Positions 45,722-56,454 of a DNA stretch of 64,000 nt are shown piece after piece. Below the pieces are notes generated by a model. The model did no database searches, was not told the origin of the DNA, and worked only from the letters and a program-made list of their open reading frames with translations. The stretch comes from Eriocheir sinensis (taxonomy: Eukaryota > Arthropoda > Malacostraca > Decapoda > Varunidae). The stretch covers positions 2,267,674 through 2,331,673 of the forward strand of contig NC_066531.1 in NCBI RefSeq assembly GCF_024679095.1. Reading direction: 5' to 3'. How positions within the stretch are numbered: the stretch's first letter is position 1; each line of letters opens with the position of its first letter. Position numbers and translations under genes: made by a program.

Positions 45722-45980
45722 GGTCGGGGCGGTAAGGAGAACGTGACGTGTTCCCTCTGTTATGCCAGTGTGTCCCTCAGAAACCCGCGGCGGCCTGAGC
45801 GTTGTGGCGGCGACACCGGCGGCTCCTGCTTCGCGTGGATGCACTTACCATCAGGAGGGGAAAAGTTTCGCGTCGCGTGCTCGGGCAAGGCGTGTGAGTA
45901 GTGCGCGGCGGCGGTGAGGCTGGGGCTCCGGCGGCCCTCCTGAAGACCACATGCCTCGTTAGGTGACAGTGATGATGGCA

Positions 45981-46233
45981 GGGGCTATCACACTGGGCAA
46001 ATTTTCCGTGGATCTTCAGTCAAACCACGATTTCTGCTAGCGTGTTTCTCATTTGTTTCTTGTTATTGCTGATGATGATGATGGTGATTTATACCGTCGT
46101 CCTTCAGTGAAATCTACCGTAGCTTTGGAAGATCGTGGACGCGTCAGAAAACCACGGAAATATGAGAACCACGCCAGCGGGAATCGTGGTTTGACTGAAG
46201 ATCCACGGAAAATTTGCCCAGTGTGATAGCCCC
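45981..46233. mobile_element. MITE with perfect 52-bp terminal inverted repeats
   Basis: The left end GGGGCTATCACACTGGGCAA, continuing through TTCCGTGGATCTTCAGTCAA to ACCACGATT, is exactly repeated in reverse complement at 46182-46233. The 150-bp centre includes (GAT)n. No coding sequence. Its right end abuts the TTAA of the next MITE. Confidence 0.88.
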
Positions 46234-46691
46234 TTAACCCGGTAGCTGATTGGATCATGTTTCTTAAAGGCTCCTCCAAGCGAGAAAATGTGAAAAAATC
46301 ATCACTCACGCAAACCATTTCATAATATATATCAAAGCATTTGTGATCAGTTTATGCATCATCTATTTTTGGGGGTTTATATCATGGCAAAAATCGCTGG
46401 TACACGGTAAAGCCACAAATTTGGCCCGTCGCTGCTACACGGTAAAGCCACAAATTTGGCCCGTCGCTGCTACACGGTAAAGCCACAAATTTGGCCCGTC
46501 GCTGCTACACGGTAAAGCCACAAATTTGGCCCGTCGCTGCTACACGGTAAAGCCACAAATCTGGCCCTTCGCTGGTACACGGTAAAGCCACAAATTTGGC
46601 CCGTCGCTGCTACACGGTAAAGCCACAAATTTGGCCCGTCGCTGCTACACAGTAAAGCCACAAATTTGGCCCGTCGCTGCTACCGGGTTAA
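46234..46691. mobile_element. piggyBac-like MITE with internal 35-bp array (copy 1)
   Basis: Bounded by TTAA on both sides (46234-46237 and 46688-46691), with termini CCCGGTAGC and GCTACCGGG. TTAA target duplication and CCC-initial TIRs are the piggyBac signature. From 46395, eight 35-bp units (CGCTGCTACACGGTAAAGCC plus ACAAATTTGGCCCGT) run to 46674. The right TIR starts exactly in register at 46675. Confidence 0.82.
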
Positions 46692-46963
46692 CCCAGAGCA
46701 CAAGGTGACGTGTGTCTTGTGTCGGATAAGCAACAACAACAACAAAAAGTTTCTGGTGAGGTGTTGCTGGGTGAGGACTCGTGTTGCAGGCCGTGAGTGT
46801 GTTGTGGTGTTACAGTGCACACAAAACAATACAGATAACAAAAACTAGGATCTTAATTCATGTGTCAGTGAGATATTAAAAACATTTCAAAATATATCAG
46901 CATCAAAAAGGGACATGACACAGCACAAAGTGTGGCCCGGGAGACCGTCCTGCGGGCACTCAC

Positions 46964-47053
46964 CATGACCTTGGCCTTAGAAGGGGACCCCACATGGTTG
47001 AAGAGGCAGCCGCACGCCGGGTAGTGGGACGGGCCGCCGCGTACGTCACACAT
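46964..47053 (-). CDS. Candidate first coding exon (possibly of the syd-1 homologue)
   Basis: An ATG-initiated 90-nt stretch of 30 codons (MCDVRGGPSHYPACGCLFNH followed by VGSPSKAKVM) runs straight into a strong donor, ATG|GTGAGTGCC. It lies in a short GC- and CpG-rich island between MITEs, with codon-like composition unlike its repeat surroundings. Its phase 0 end matches the phase 0 start of the exon at 24537-24424 on the same strand, so it could be the syd-1 initiator exon across a 22 kb intron. The frame is also open upstream to another start near 47131, so the true start is uncertain. I do not recognise the peptide in any family; it could instead belong to an unseen gene to the left or be fortuitous. 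Confidence 0.4.
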
Positions 47054-47354
47054 CGCGGGTGAGACGCAGCCGACGCAGCCCGCCCCGGCAGACTCCTGGG
47101 ACCTCAGGGTACACGCCCCGCCCCCCCTCATTCACCACCACGACGAGGGCGGCGACGACGAGACGTTGGCCCTCACGGGAGGCATCGTCCCTCACAGCAT
47201 TGCACGCGGCTCATGCTAGTCCCGTCGCCGCTCGTCCGTTCCTGCCCCGCACAGTGACATCAACGAGATCCACTTGGCACGCGCTCTCTGGTCCGGTAGC
47301 CTGGGCGTGCCCGCGACAACAGTTCCATCCTTAGGGCGCTGTTACAAACACTTT

Positions 47355-47880
47355 CGCTTTTCACATCAACTATTTCTAAAGGTCAAAGAAGGGGTCAGTC
47401 GGGTTCTATTGAGTGTTTCTTTAGGTTCACGGTACAGAAGAAGGGTCAAACTACCACCAGGGTCATAAAACTACCCCTGGAAATGCCCTCAACTCATACG
47501 AAAGCCTTGTCAAATATGTTAACTCACATCAACTATTTCTAAAGGTCAAAGAGGGGGTCAGTCGGGTTCTATTGAGTGTTTCTTCAGGTTCACGGTACAG
47601 AAGAAGGGTCAAACTACCACCAGGGTCATAAAACTACCCCTGGAAATGCCCACAACTCTTACGAAAGCCTTATCAAATATGTAAACTCACATCAACTATT
47701 TCTAAAGGTCAAAGAAGGGGTCAGTCGGGTTCTATTGAGTGTTTCTTCAGGTTCACGGTATAGAGGAAGGGTCAAACTACCAACAGGGTCATAAAACTAC
47801 TCCTGGAAATGCCCACAGCTCCTACGAAAGTCTTGTCAAATATGTGTTCTTGGGCGGGAAATGTCTTAAAATATGACCCT
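47355..47880 (+). repeat. 104-bp family; three units, each with its left flank
   Basis: Here the repeated module is about 160 bp: ATCAACTATTTCTAAAGGTC, the 104-bp unit, then AATATGT and a new left flank. It ends with the usual GTTCTTGGGCGGGAAATGTC. Confidence 0.85.
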
Positions 47881-48096
47881 TAAATTTCAGCAAACGTTGG
47901 CGCCAGGATAGACACGCACTCTCCCTCTATTGCTCCTTCATTCAGAAACGTTTACTGTAGGTAGAGATTGATAACAAAGGGAAGAACAAAAAAACAAAAC
48001 AAAAAAAACTATGCTCCATTACACATCGGCAAAGTGGGCGTTCACCTAAACCTTCACAGCACCAAACCGATACAGACCAAAACATTTATAGGAGCA

Positions 48097-48308
48097 TTAA
48101 CCTGGTAGCAGCGGGGACCATGTTTCTTAATGGTCCCTCTAAACGAGAACAATAAGAAAAAAAATCATCACTCACGCAAACCATTTCATAATATATATCA
48201 AAGCATTTGTGATCAGATTATGTATCATCTATTTTTTGGGGGTTTATATCATGGCGAAAATTTGGCCCGTCGCTGCTACACGGTAAAGCCACAAATTTGG
48301 CCCGTCGA
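48097..48308 (+). mobile_element. piggyBac-like MITE (copy 2, right end lost)
   Basis: Left end TTAACCTGGTAGCAGCGG and the family body (ATATATATCAAAGCATTTGT, GGGGGTTTATATCATGGC), then a single 35-bp unit before the similarity ends. Confidence 0.78.
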
Positions 48309-48352
48309 AACTATTGCCCTTCCTACAATATTACTAATACAACAACAACAAT

Positions 48353-48353
<1 letters not shown>

Positions 48354-48398
<45 letters not shown>

Positions 48399-48460
48399 GA
48401 TATTAAAATAGTAAATTAAAATGAATATAATAATAATAATAATAATAATAACACAAATAA
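48354..48460 (+). repeat. (TAC)n and (AAT)n microsatellites
   Basis: TAC run to 48398 and AATAAT run at 48428-48455, next to the truncated piggyBac-like MITE. Confidence 0.9.
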
Positions 48461-48689
48461 CATTACCATCACTTATCATTTTCATTCTTACCATCGGCCA
48501 TGATAACAAAATACGTAATAAATAACCTAATAACAGCAACGATTATAAAACCAAACTATCAAACCACCCACTAAAGATGTATACTGGACGCGTGATTGCA
48601 TGGTTGGTGGGCGGAGACTCCTCAACAGACTCCACAATACCCATGCTTTTCACTTGACGAAGGGAAGGTGGCATTGGGTGGGGGAGGGC

Positions 48690-49450
48690 TGGGGCTTTAC
48701 CGGGGTCTGGGCATTACTGGGGTTCGTTGTGTTAGGGGCATTGTGTGGGGCGGGGCTGGGGAATTACTTGGGCCTGTAGTTTTGGGGCATTGTGTCGGGC
48801 ACCGCTGGGGGCCTGTAGTGTTGGGGGCATTGTGTCGGGCAGAGCTGGGGCCTGGGGTATTACTGGGGCCTGTAGTGTTGGGGGCATTGTGTCGGGCACC
48901 GCTGGGGGCCTGTAGTGTTGGGGGCATTGTGTCGGGCAGAGCTGGGGCCTGGGGTATTACTGGGGCCTGTAGTGTTTGGGGCATTGTGTCGGGCAGCGCT
49001 GGGGCCTGGGGCATTACTGGGGGCTGTAGTGTTGGGGGCATTGTGTCGGGCAGCGCTGGGGCCTGGGGTATTACTGGGGCCTGTAGTGTTGGGGCATTGT
49101 GTCGGGCAGCGCTGGGGCCTGGGGTATTACTGGGGCCTGTAGTGTTGGGGCATTGTGTGGGGCAGCGCTGGGGCCTGGGGTATTACTGGGGCCTGTAGTG
49201 TTGGGGCATTGTGTCGGGCAGCGCTGGGGCCTGGGGCATTACTGGGGCTTGTAGTGTTGGGGCATTGTGTTGGGCAGCGCTGGGGCCTGGGGCATTACTG
49301 GGGCCTGTAGTGTTTGGGGCATTGTGTCGGGCAGCGCTGGGGCCTGGGGCATTACTGGGGCTTGTAGTCTCTGGGGGATTGTGTCGGGCAGAGCTTGGGC
49401 CTGTAGTATTTGGGGCATTGTGTCGGGCAGCGCTGGGGCCTGTGGGGTTT
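48690..49450 (+). repeat. ~57-bp G-rich minisatellite
   Basis: About thirteen units with GCTGGGGCCTGGGGTATTAC, TGGGGCCTGTAGTGTTGGGG and CATTGTGTCGGGCA. Some units are shortened to about 42 bp by loss of the GGTATTAC block. The open frames on both strands follow the repeat. Confidence 0.88.
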
Positions 49451-49779
49451 CTGGGGCTTGAACCTCCTCCAGGGTCGACCAGGAATCATTTTAACGACCA
49501 GCCAGGGGAGGGAGGATGAACACTTGGGTGAGCTGGTCCGACGCGAGATCAAACTCCGGCCCACTAATATCTAGCTACCCGCGGTAAACCCCACACCGCG
49601 GAGACGTCAACGGTGGTGATTGAATAGGCTGGGTACATCGCTCCGTGCGCCCGCTTGGCCTTGGTGAACTGTCCATCGCTCGTTGTGTTTTTACGGTGCG
49701 TGTTGGGGCCCATGTGTGTGTGTGGCTCACGCGACTGAACGGCAATATATTTAATGTTTTTTTAATTATTTTATTGTCG

Positions 49780-49782
49780 TTG

Positions 49783-49820
<38 letters not shown>

Positions 49821-49917
49821 GTTGTTACTTTTAATGGTACTGTTGTCATACTATAGAAAACTTGTCTAAATTTATGTTATATTTGTAACTCCAATATAAT
49901 TAATAATGATATAAGTA

Positions 49918-49981
<64 letters not shown>

Positions 49982-50092
49982 TAAAATAATTTGAATATGA
50001 AAATGAAAATGGAAAATATTTATATGAAATTATAATATTAATGGCGAATTTAAATAAGATTGTGGTTATTTATATCAACCCAACTAAATGTT

Positions 50093-50140
<48 letters not shown>

Positions 50141-50145
50141 TTGGT
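49780..50145 (+). repeat. AT-rich stretch with (TTA)n, (AAT)n and (TAC)n microsatellites
   Basis: TTATTA at 49780-49822, AATAAT at 49915-49980, TACTAC at 50092-50140, in unique AT-rich sequence with no gene. Confidence 0.85.
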
Positions 50146-50407
50146 CAAGCGTTATATTTCAGTTATCTTTTCATCCGTGCCAAACACCCTCACCCCCACC
50201 CCCACACATACATATAAACACACAAACAACACAGAATCACGTCATACAATATCGTTTTCTTAAGCTCTGCCTCGGTTTCACACGCTAAGGAATTCGCTGA
50301 GGTCCTCCGCGCAGCCCATGTAGTTCGCTGCCCTGTTGTCAGTCACAGATAATCGAGCTTCATCATTGTGTAAGTCTTTTTCTGCGTTGCTAAGTTGACA
50401 TTTTCTA

Positions 50408-50450
<43 letters not shown>

Positions 50451-50817
50451 ATCTAGTCTTTGCTTTGCCGTCCAATTCTCGTTTTCTTTGCTTCCGTATA
50501 GAGCTGTTATTTAACTTCCTTCCTCGTCAACTCTATAATATATTTCTTACCCCGGCATCCTCTCCCTACCTCTCCCCCCCTCTTGGAATCTAGTCTATTC
50601 TTTCTAATGTTCCTTTCCTTTCTTTCCGTATAGAGTCGTCACCGAGACCCCTTTAAAAACACAGCAGAAGCCTCGTGTTTTGATGGGCCGCCCTACAGCA
50701 CACGAGTCTCCCTTCCCTTTTCCCGTCCCCCGACCCCCCCCCCCCCCCCCCCACCGCGACCTGCCCTGTTCCCCTCACCTATGCCCGGCACCCCTACCAC
50801 CTGGCCGCAACTATTGA

Positions 50818-50984
<167 letters not shown>

Positions 50985-51015
50985 TATTGTCATCGATGTA
51001 GTAATAGTCTCGGTA

Positions 51016-51046
<31 letters not shown>

Positions 51047-51261
51047 AAATAATAATAATAACAACAATAACAACAACAACACCACCATAAATAAAGTATA
51101 CAATTTAACACTATACGTTAAAACACAAGCACTCTGATCGCACTACATAGAAGACTCGAACCTTTGAACCCATCACGATACTTATATAATGAAACGGTTA
51201 TCCCTTAGCAAGTGTGTTGAACCAAGATGAAGGAAGGAATCGGGGGGGAGGGGGCGGTAAG

Positions 51262-51405
51262 GAGGAGGAAGAATAGAAGAAGGAGGAGGAGGAGGAGGAA
51301 GATGAAGAGGAGGAGGGTGAAGAAGGAGGAGGAGGAGGAGGAGTTGAAGGCGGATGAGGATGGGGAGGAGGAGGAGGAGGAAGAGAAGGAGGAGGAGGCT
51401 AAGTA
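51262..51405 (+). repeat. (GGA)n-rich tract
   Basis: GGAGGAGGA and GAAGAA interspersed with short unique bases. Confidence 0.85.
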
Positions 51406-51419
51406 TAAAGCGAGACTGG

Positions 51420-51650
51420 AATTGTACTGGTATTGGTAAGGGACTGGTATTTTATTGGTATGGTATTGGTATGGGACTGGTATGGTATTGGTAAGAGACT
51501 GGTATGGTATCGGTATGGACTGGTATGGTATTGGTATGGACTGGTATGGTATTGGTATGGACTGGTATGGTATTGGTATGGACTGATATGGTATCGGTAT
51601 GGACTGGTATGGTATTGGTATAGACTGGTATTGTACTGGTATAGGTGTGT
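51420..51650 (+). repeat. GGTATGGACT / GGTATTGGTAT minisatellite
   Basis: Units of about 12 and 26 bp built from GGTAT, GGACT and GGTATTGGTAT. Confidence 0.85.
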
Positions 51651-52014
51651 TACTGAAAGGAAGGGAAGTATAGGGAAGAGGAAGAGGAAACATGGAAATG
51701 CATGGAAATGCAGGCAACAGAAAGCCTATTGGCTCATTACGAGGAGGAGGAGGAAGAACAAGAAGAAGAAGAGGGAAAGGGGTACAGTGGAGGGCAATGG
51801 AAGGGAACTGCATGGGAATAGAAGGGAAGATTAGAGAGAGGAAGAGAGCGAGAGAGAGGGTTGATGCGTCAGGCAGCGGGCGGTGAGGCAGGCGGGGTCC
51901 CAGCGCGCGCGGCGAGTTTCTCCGGCGGCCGAGTTTACAGTGCGGTACAATAACTTCGATGTTTGACGACGCGGCGTGCTCCTGCCGTACACACGCCCCC
52001 CCCGCGCGCCCTCC

Positions 52015-52053
<39 letters not shown>

Positions 52054-52141
52054 TAGAAAGGATTAAAGTCCTATGCCTTTTCTCTTTGGCATCTATTTCC
52101 AAACCTATTAGTTACGATGTCGATGATGATAAACGATATTA

Positions 52142-52270
52142 CACACACACACACACACGCACACACACACACACGCACACACGCACACACACACACACAC
52201 GCACACACACGCAGCTCTTTACGGTTATCTGCTAAACTCTAACTTATTTTCGCTAACCTGACACTGAGGC

Positions 52271-52326
<56 letters not shown>
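52142..52326 (+). repeat. (AC)n with ACGC interruptions, then (GATA)n(GA)n
   Basis: AC run with periodic CGC at 52142-52212 and GATAGATA/GAGA at 52268-52326. Confidence 0.9.
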
Positions 52327-52331
<5 letters not shown>

Positions 52332-52382
52332 TCCATGACTATTTTCTCGTCCGTAATGAAAACACACAAAAAAACGAAGGAT

Positions 52383-52489
<107 letters not shown>

Positions 52490-52789
52490 GGAGTAAGGGA
52501 GATTGTAAAGAATGATGAAGGAAGGAAGGAAGGAAGGATGGAGGTGAGGAGGACGAGGAGGAGGAGGAGGAGGGGACAGTGAGCTGGATCAATGTGCAGT
52601 GGAAGCGTTGACCCACATCGCTCCTCCACCACCACCAACCACCACCACCACCAACTGCAGCCGGCCACCTCCACTATTCCTCTCAGTACCACACACACAC
52701 CGCTACAACACCAGTCTCCTACCAATACAATACCAGACCACACCACTACAATACCAGCCCACACCCTTCGCTTCCCACCCAAACAGACC

Positions 52790-52995
52790 CAGACATATTA
52801 AGTAGACTGCATAAGATTGTTTTCCTTATCTATCTGTCTATCTATTTATCTATCCGCAGGCATATTAAGTAGACTGCATAAGATTGTTTTCCTTATCTAT
52901 CTGTCTATCTATTTATCTATCCGCAGGCATATTAAGTAGACTGCATAAGATTGTTTTCCTTATCTATCTGTCTATCTATTTATCTATCTGGGTGT
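52790..52995 (+). repeat. 68-bp minisatellite, three units
   Basis: CATATTAAGTAGACTGCATA then AGATTGTTTTCCTTATC and (CTAT)n, three times. Confidence 0.88.
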
Positions 52996-53114
52996 CTAGT
53001 TATGTATATATTTCTCTATCACCACAATTTCTTTACCGTACATTAATTCATCTCCATTTTGATCATCGCTATCTACTTCTTTCTCTATCATCTCCTCGGC
53101 TTCATCATCATTCT

Positions 53115-53900
53115 CATAACCAGTGTCCCCTCACCCCTGTCTTTATATCCTTCCTTCCCAGGCTTCTTATGTACTGCTAAACTCCCCTAGATTCCCAGTG
53201 TCCCATAACCCCTGTCTCCAAACCCTTCCTTCCTTACCCTAGACTTCACTCTATTGTCATAACCAGTGTCCCTTCACCCCTGTCTTCAAACCCTTCCTTC
53301 CCCGGCATGTTATGTACTGCTAAACTCCCCTAGATTCCCAGTGTCCCATAACCCCTGTCTCCAAACCCTTCCTTCCTTACCCTAGACTTCACTCTATTGT
53401 CATAACCAGTGTCCCTTCACCCCTGTCTTCAAACCCTTCCTTCCCAGGCTTCTTATGTACTGCTAAACTCCCCTAGATTCCCAGTGTCCCATAACCCCTG
53501 TCTTTAAACCCTTCCTTCCCAGGCTTGTTATGTACTGCTAAACTCCCCCAGATTCTCATGACCAGTGTCCCTTCACCCCTGTCTTTAAACCCTTCCTTCC
53601 CCGGCTTGTTATGTACCGCTAAACTCCCCCAGATTCTCATGACCAGTGTCCCTTCACCCCTGTCTTCATCCCCTTCCTTCCTTCCCCGGCTTGTTATGTA
53701 CTGCTAAACTCCCCCAGATTATCATAACCAGTGTCCCATAACCCCTGTCTTCATCCCCTTCCTTCCTTACCCTAGACTCCACTCTATTGTCATAACCAGT
53801 GTCCCTTCAACCCCTGCCTTCCTTACCCAGCTCATGTACTGCTAGACTCACTCCATGCTTATAACCAGTGTTCATAACCCCTACCACCAACCCCTCCATT
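53115..53900 (+). repeat. ~76-130-bp satellite
   Basis: Units mix CCAGTGTCCCTTCACCCCTG, AAACCCTTCCTTCCC, TTATGTACTGCTAAACTCCC and TAGACTTCACTCTATTGTCA in two alternating lengths. About nine units. Confidence 0.85.
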
Positions 53901-54149
53901 CCCTCTCTTTGCCAGGCTCCTCCTCCTCCTCCTGGTACCCTCCACAACCCACGTCATCCTTCCCCTATCGACCACAACCCATTCCGGCTTCATAATACTC
54001 CCAAGCGACGCCGGTAGCTTTAGTATCGATCACCAGCGACTCGGCAGCTTCATTCACCACTCTTCAGTCAATGCCCCGCCCGGCTTGCATCTATGTTTCG
54101 TGGTAAGACTTCCATTGACGGTCACCACGGAGAGTCTGCTTTGGGCCTG

Positions 54150-54320
54150 TATTCTGGAAACGTATAAAGCTCACATTTCAAGTAGTTTCCATGGGGGTGA
54201 TTTTTCAGTTCAGAGGTCGTGTAAAACTATCACTAGGATTACAGAGGAGTCCATCAAAAGCACAGCACCTATTACGAGAGGCTTTTAAACAGGGAAACTG
54301 AGGTGCCTTGATGTTTAAGA
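54150..54320 (+). repeat. Diverged copy of the same superfamily
   Basis: TTCCATGGGGGTGATTTTTC, AAAACTATCACTAGGATTAC and TTACGAGAGGC match the 108-bp satellite, showing it also occurs as a dispersed single unit. Confidence 0.5.
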
Positions 54321-54599
54321 ATGCAGGATGTACCCGCTTCGTCTCCGTTGAGCTCCCATGTTAAATAGACTCTCTACCTCTTTAACCTCATCGTCTTCGT
54401 CTTCGTCAGCTATTCTTCTGTTCTTCATCTAGCGTTCTGTGTCCCTGGTGGTCATAGCTACGAGATGGTCAGGGAGGGCGAGCGTTTGAGTCCGAGGAAA
54501 GGAGAAAGAGACAGGTCGGGGTAAGGGAAGGAGAGAAAAGACTTTATTGATGGAAAGAATACTCGACTGGAATGAGGGAAAGGAGGGAGGGTTGTTAAG

Positions 54600-55095
54600 A
54601 GTGATGTGACCTGACCTAACCTACCTTAACTTGACCTGACGGCGTAACCTAACTTAACCAAACGTAGCTTAATCTAACCTTATCTAACCTAACCTAATCT
54701 AACCTAACTTAACCAAACGTAATCTAATCTAACCTTACCTAACCTAACCTAACTTAACCTAATCTAACCTAACCTAATCTAACCTTACCTAACATAACCT
54801 AATCTAACCTTACCTAACTTAACCTAACCTTGCCTAACCTAACCTTACCTAACCTAACTTAACCTAATCTAATCCAACCTTCCCTAACACAACCTAATCT
54901 AACCTAACCTAATCTAACCTTACCTATCCTAACCTAATCTAACCTTACCTATCCTAACCTAATCTAACCTAACCTATCCACCTAACCTTATCTAACCTAA
55001 CCTAATCTAACCTTGCCTAACATAACCTAATCTAGCCTTACCGAACTTAACCTAACCTTACCCAACCTAACCTAACCTAACCTAACCTAACCTTC
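54600..55095 (+). repeat. Degenerate interstitial telomere-type repeat (CCTAA/TTAGG)
   Basis: About 490 bp of AACCT pentamers, with frequent AATCT, AACTT and CTTACC variants and the cleanest run (CCTAACCTAACCTAACC) at 55060-55092. TTAGG is the arthropod telomere unit. The plus strand carries the C-rich strand. Confidence 0.9.
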
Positions 55096-56454
55096 TTTTC
55101 TTTACCTATCCTCTTCCTCCTCTTCTTCCATCCCCTTTTCCTCTTCCTTCCTTCCCCTCGTCCTTAGAATCTACCCTAAGCGAACATACTGCCCTCTCGT
55201 AGTCTCCTAGAATCATCCAAAGACTGGGAATGGCTGAGTGCGTGCGTGCGTTAGTGTGACATGCTGGGGGGTGGACGGCAAGGATGAGGGGGTGGGGGCA
55301 GGAGGCAGAGCTAAGGAGGGGCAGAACAGTAGTAGAGGCGTGGTTGAACTGATGAATGGCGAGGGAGCTGGGGAGACATGGTGGCGGGTGGTAGCGGGCG
55401 GGCGGCGGGCGTGGCTGGGGGGGGACGGGAGGGACAGACCTCAATGCAAGGAGGCACGGGGTTGACTGGCGGGTGTGTGGGTGAAGGTGCCGGCGTGGGG
55501 GAGCGTGGGTGGGGGTCATATGCTGATGGGGGGAAGTGATCGCATCGGGAGACACTTCTGGGACCACATTCTCAAACACTTCTGAGCCCACACACCTCCA
55601 TTTGACAAGCGTTTCGTAGATGTTGAAGTACGCCCATGGGTTGTTCTATAGGCCTAGTGATAGGTTGACAAGGCTTCCATACCGTGGACTTGACAAACAC
55701 CCATTAGAACTTGACTAATCTCCAGTACCCACATTTGATAAGGCGTTCGTAAAGGTTCAAGTATGTCCATGGGTAGTGTTCTGAGCCTAGTGATAGTTTG
55801 ACAAGACTTCTATACCGTGGACTTGACAAACACCCATTAGAACTTGACTAATCTCCAGTATACACATTTGCTAAGGCGTTCGTAAAGGTTCAAGTATGTC
55901 CATGGGTAGTTTTGTAAGCCTAGTGATAGTTTGACAAGGCTTCTATACCGTGGACTTGACAAACACCCATTAGAACTTGACTAATCTCCAGTATACACAT
56001 TTGCTAGCGTTCTGAGCTTAGTGATAGTTTGGACGCGAAAAAGGTTGTTATGGGAGCCGAGAGCGTTTCAGGATGCGGTCGGGAGGAAAGGAAGACGTTG
56101 GTTGGCTGGTGAATGGTTGGGTTGGTGAATGGTTGTAGCTGTGAATGAAGGAGGGGGGGAGGGGGGTATCGCTCCCTCCACCACTCGTGACGTCATCGCC
56201 CGAGCCGTGACTTCGATCCGTGTTTAATATTTTATCCGAGTGTTCAAATGTGTTTTTTTTTTTAATTGTTCGTCTTTTGAAGATGGACGAGTTTTTAATT
56301 ATTTTTCGGCATTCATGACTTGCAATCTGTTTTTTTTCTTTGTTTTTCTTTTCCTTTTTTTAATTTTTTCCTCTTGTTTTTCATTTTTTTCATTTTTTTT
56401 TCTTCTCCGGCGTTCAGAACTTTCAATATCAGGTTTGTGGATCATAACGAAAAA
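55096..56454. other. Mostly unassigned sequence
   Basis: G-rich stretch 55210-55560, then the ~130-bp superfamily array, then T-rich unique DNA. No gene recognised. Confidence 0.45.
55580..56035 (-). repeat. ~130-bp array of the same superfamily
   Basis: Three to four units with AAGGCGTTCGTAAAGGTTCA, CCATGGGTAGT, CTAGTGATAGTTTGACAAG and ATACCGTGGACTTGACAAAC. Read on the minus strand, the order of conserved blocks matches the 104-bp unit. Confidence 0.75.

Noticed and set aside
46395..46680. CRISPR-like direct repeats of 35 bp
   Set aside because: No variable spacers; units are contiguous and lie inside a TTAA-flanked MITE in eukaryotic DNA.
48596..49564. ORFs rich in GPVVLGALCRA
   Set aside because: Frames of a 57-bp G-rich minisatellite, present on both strands.
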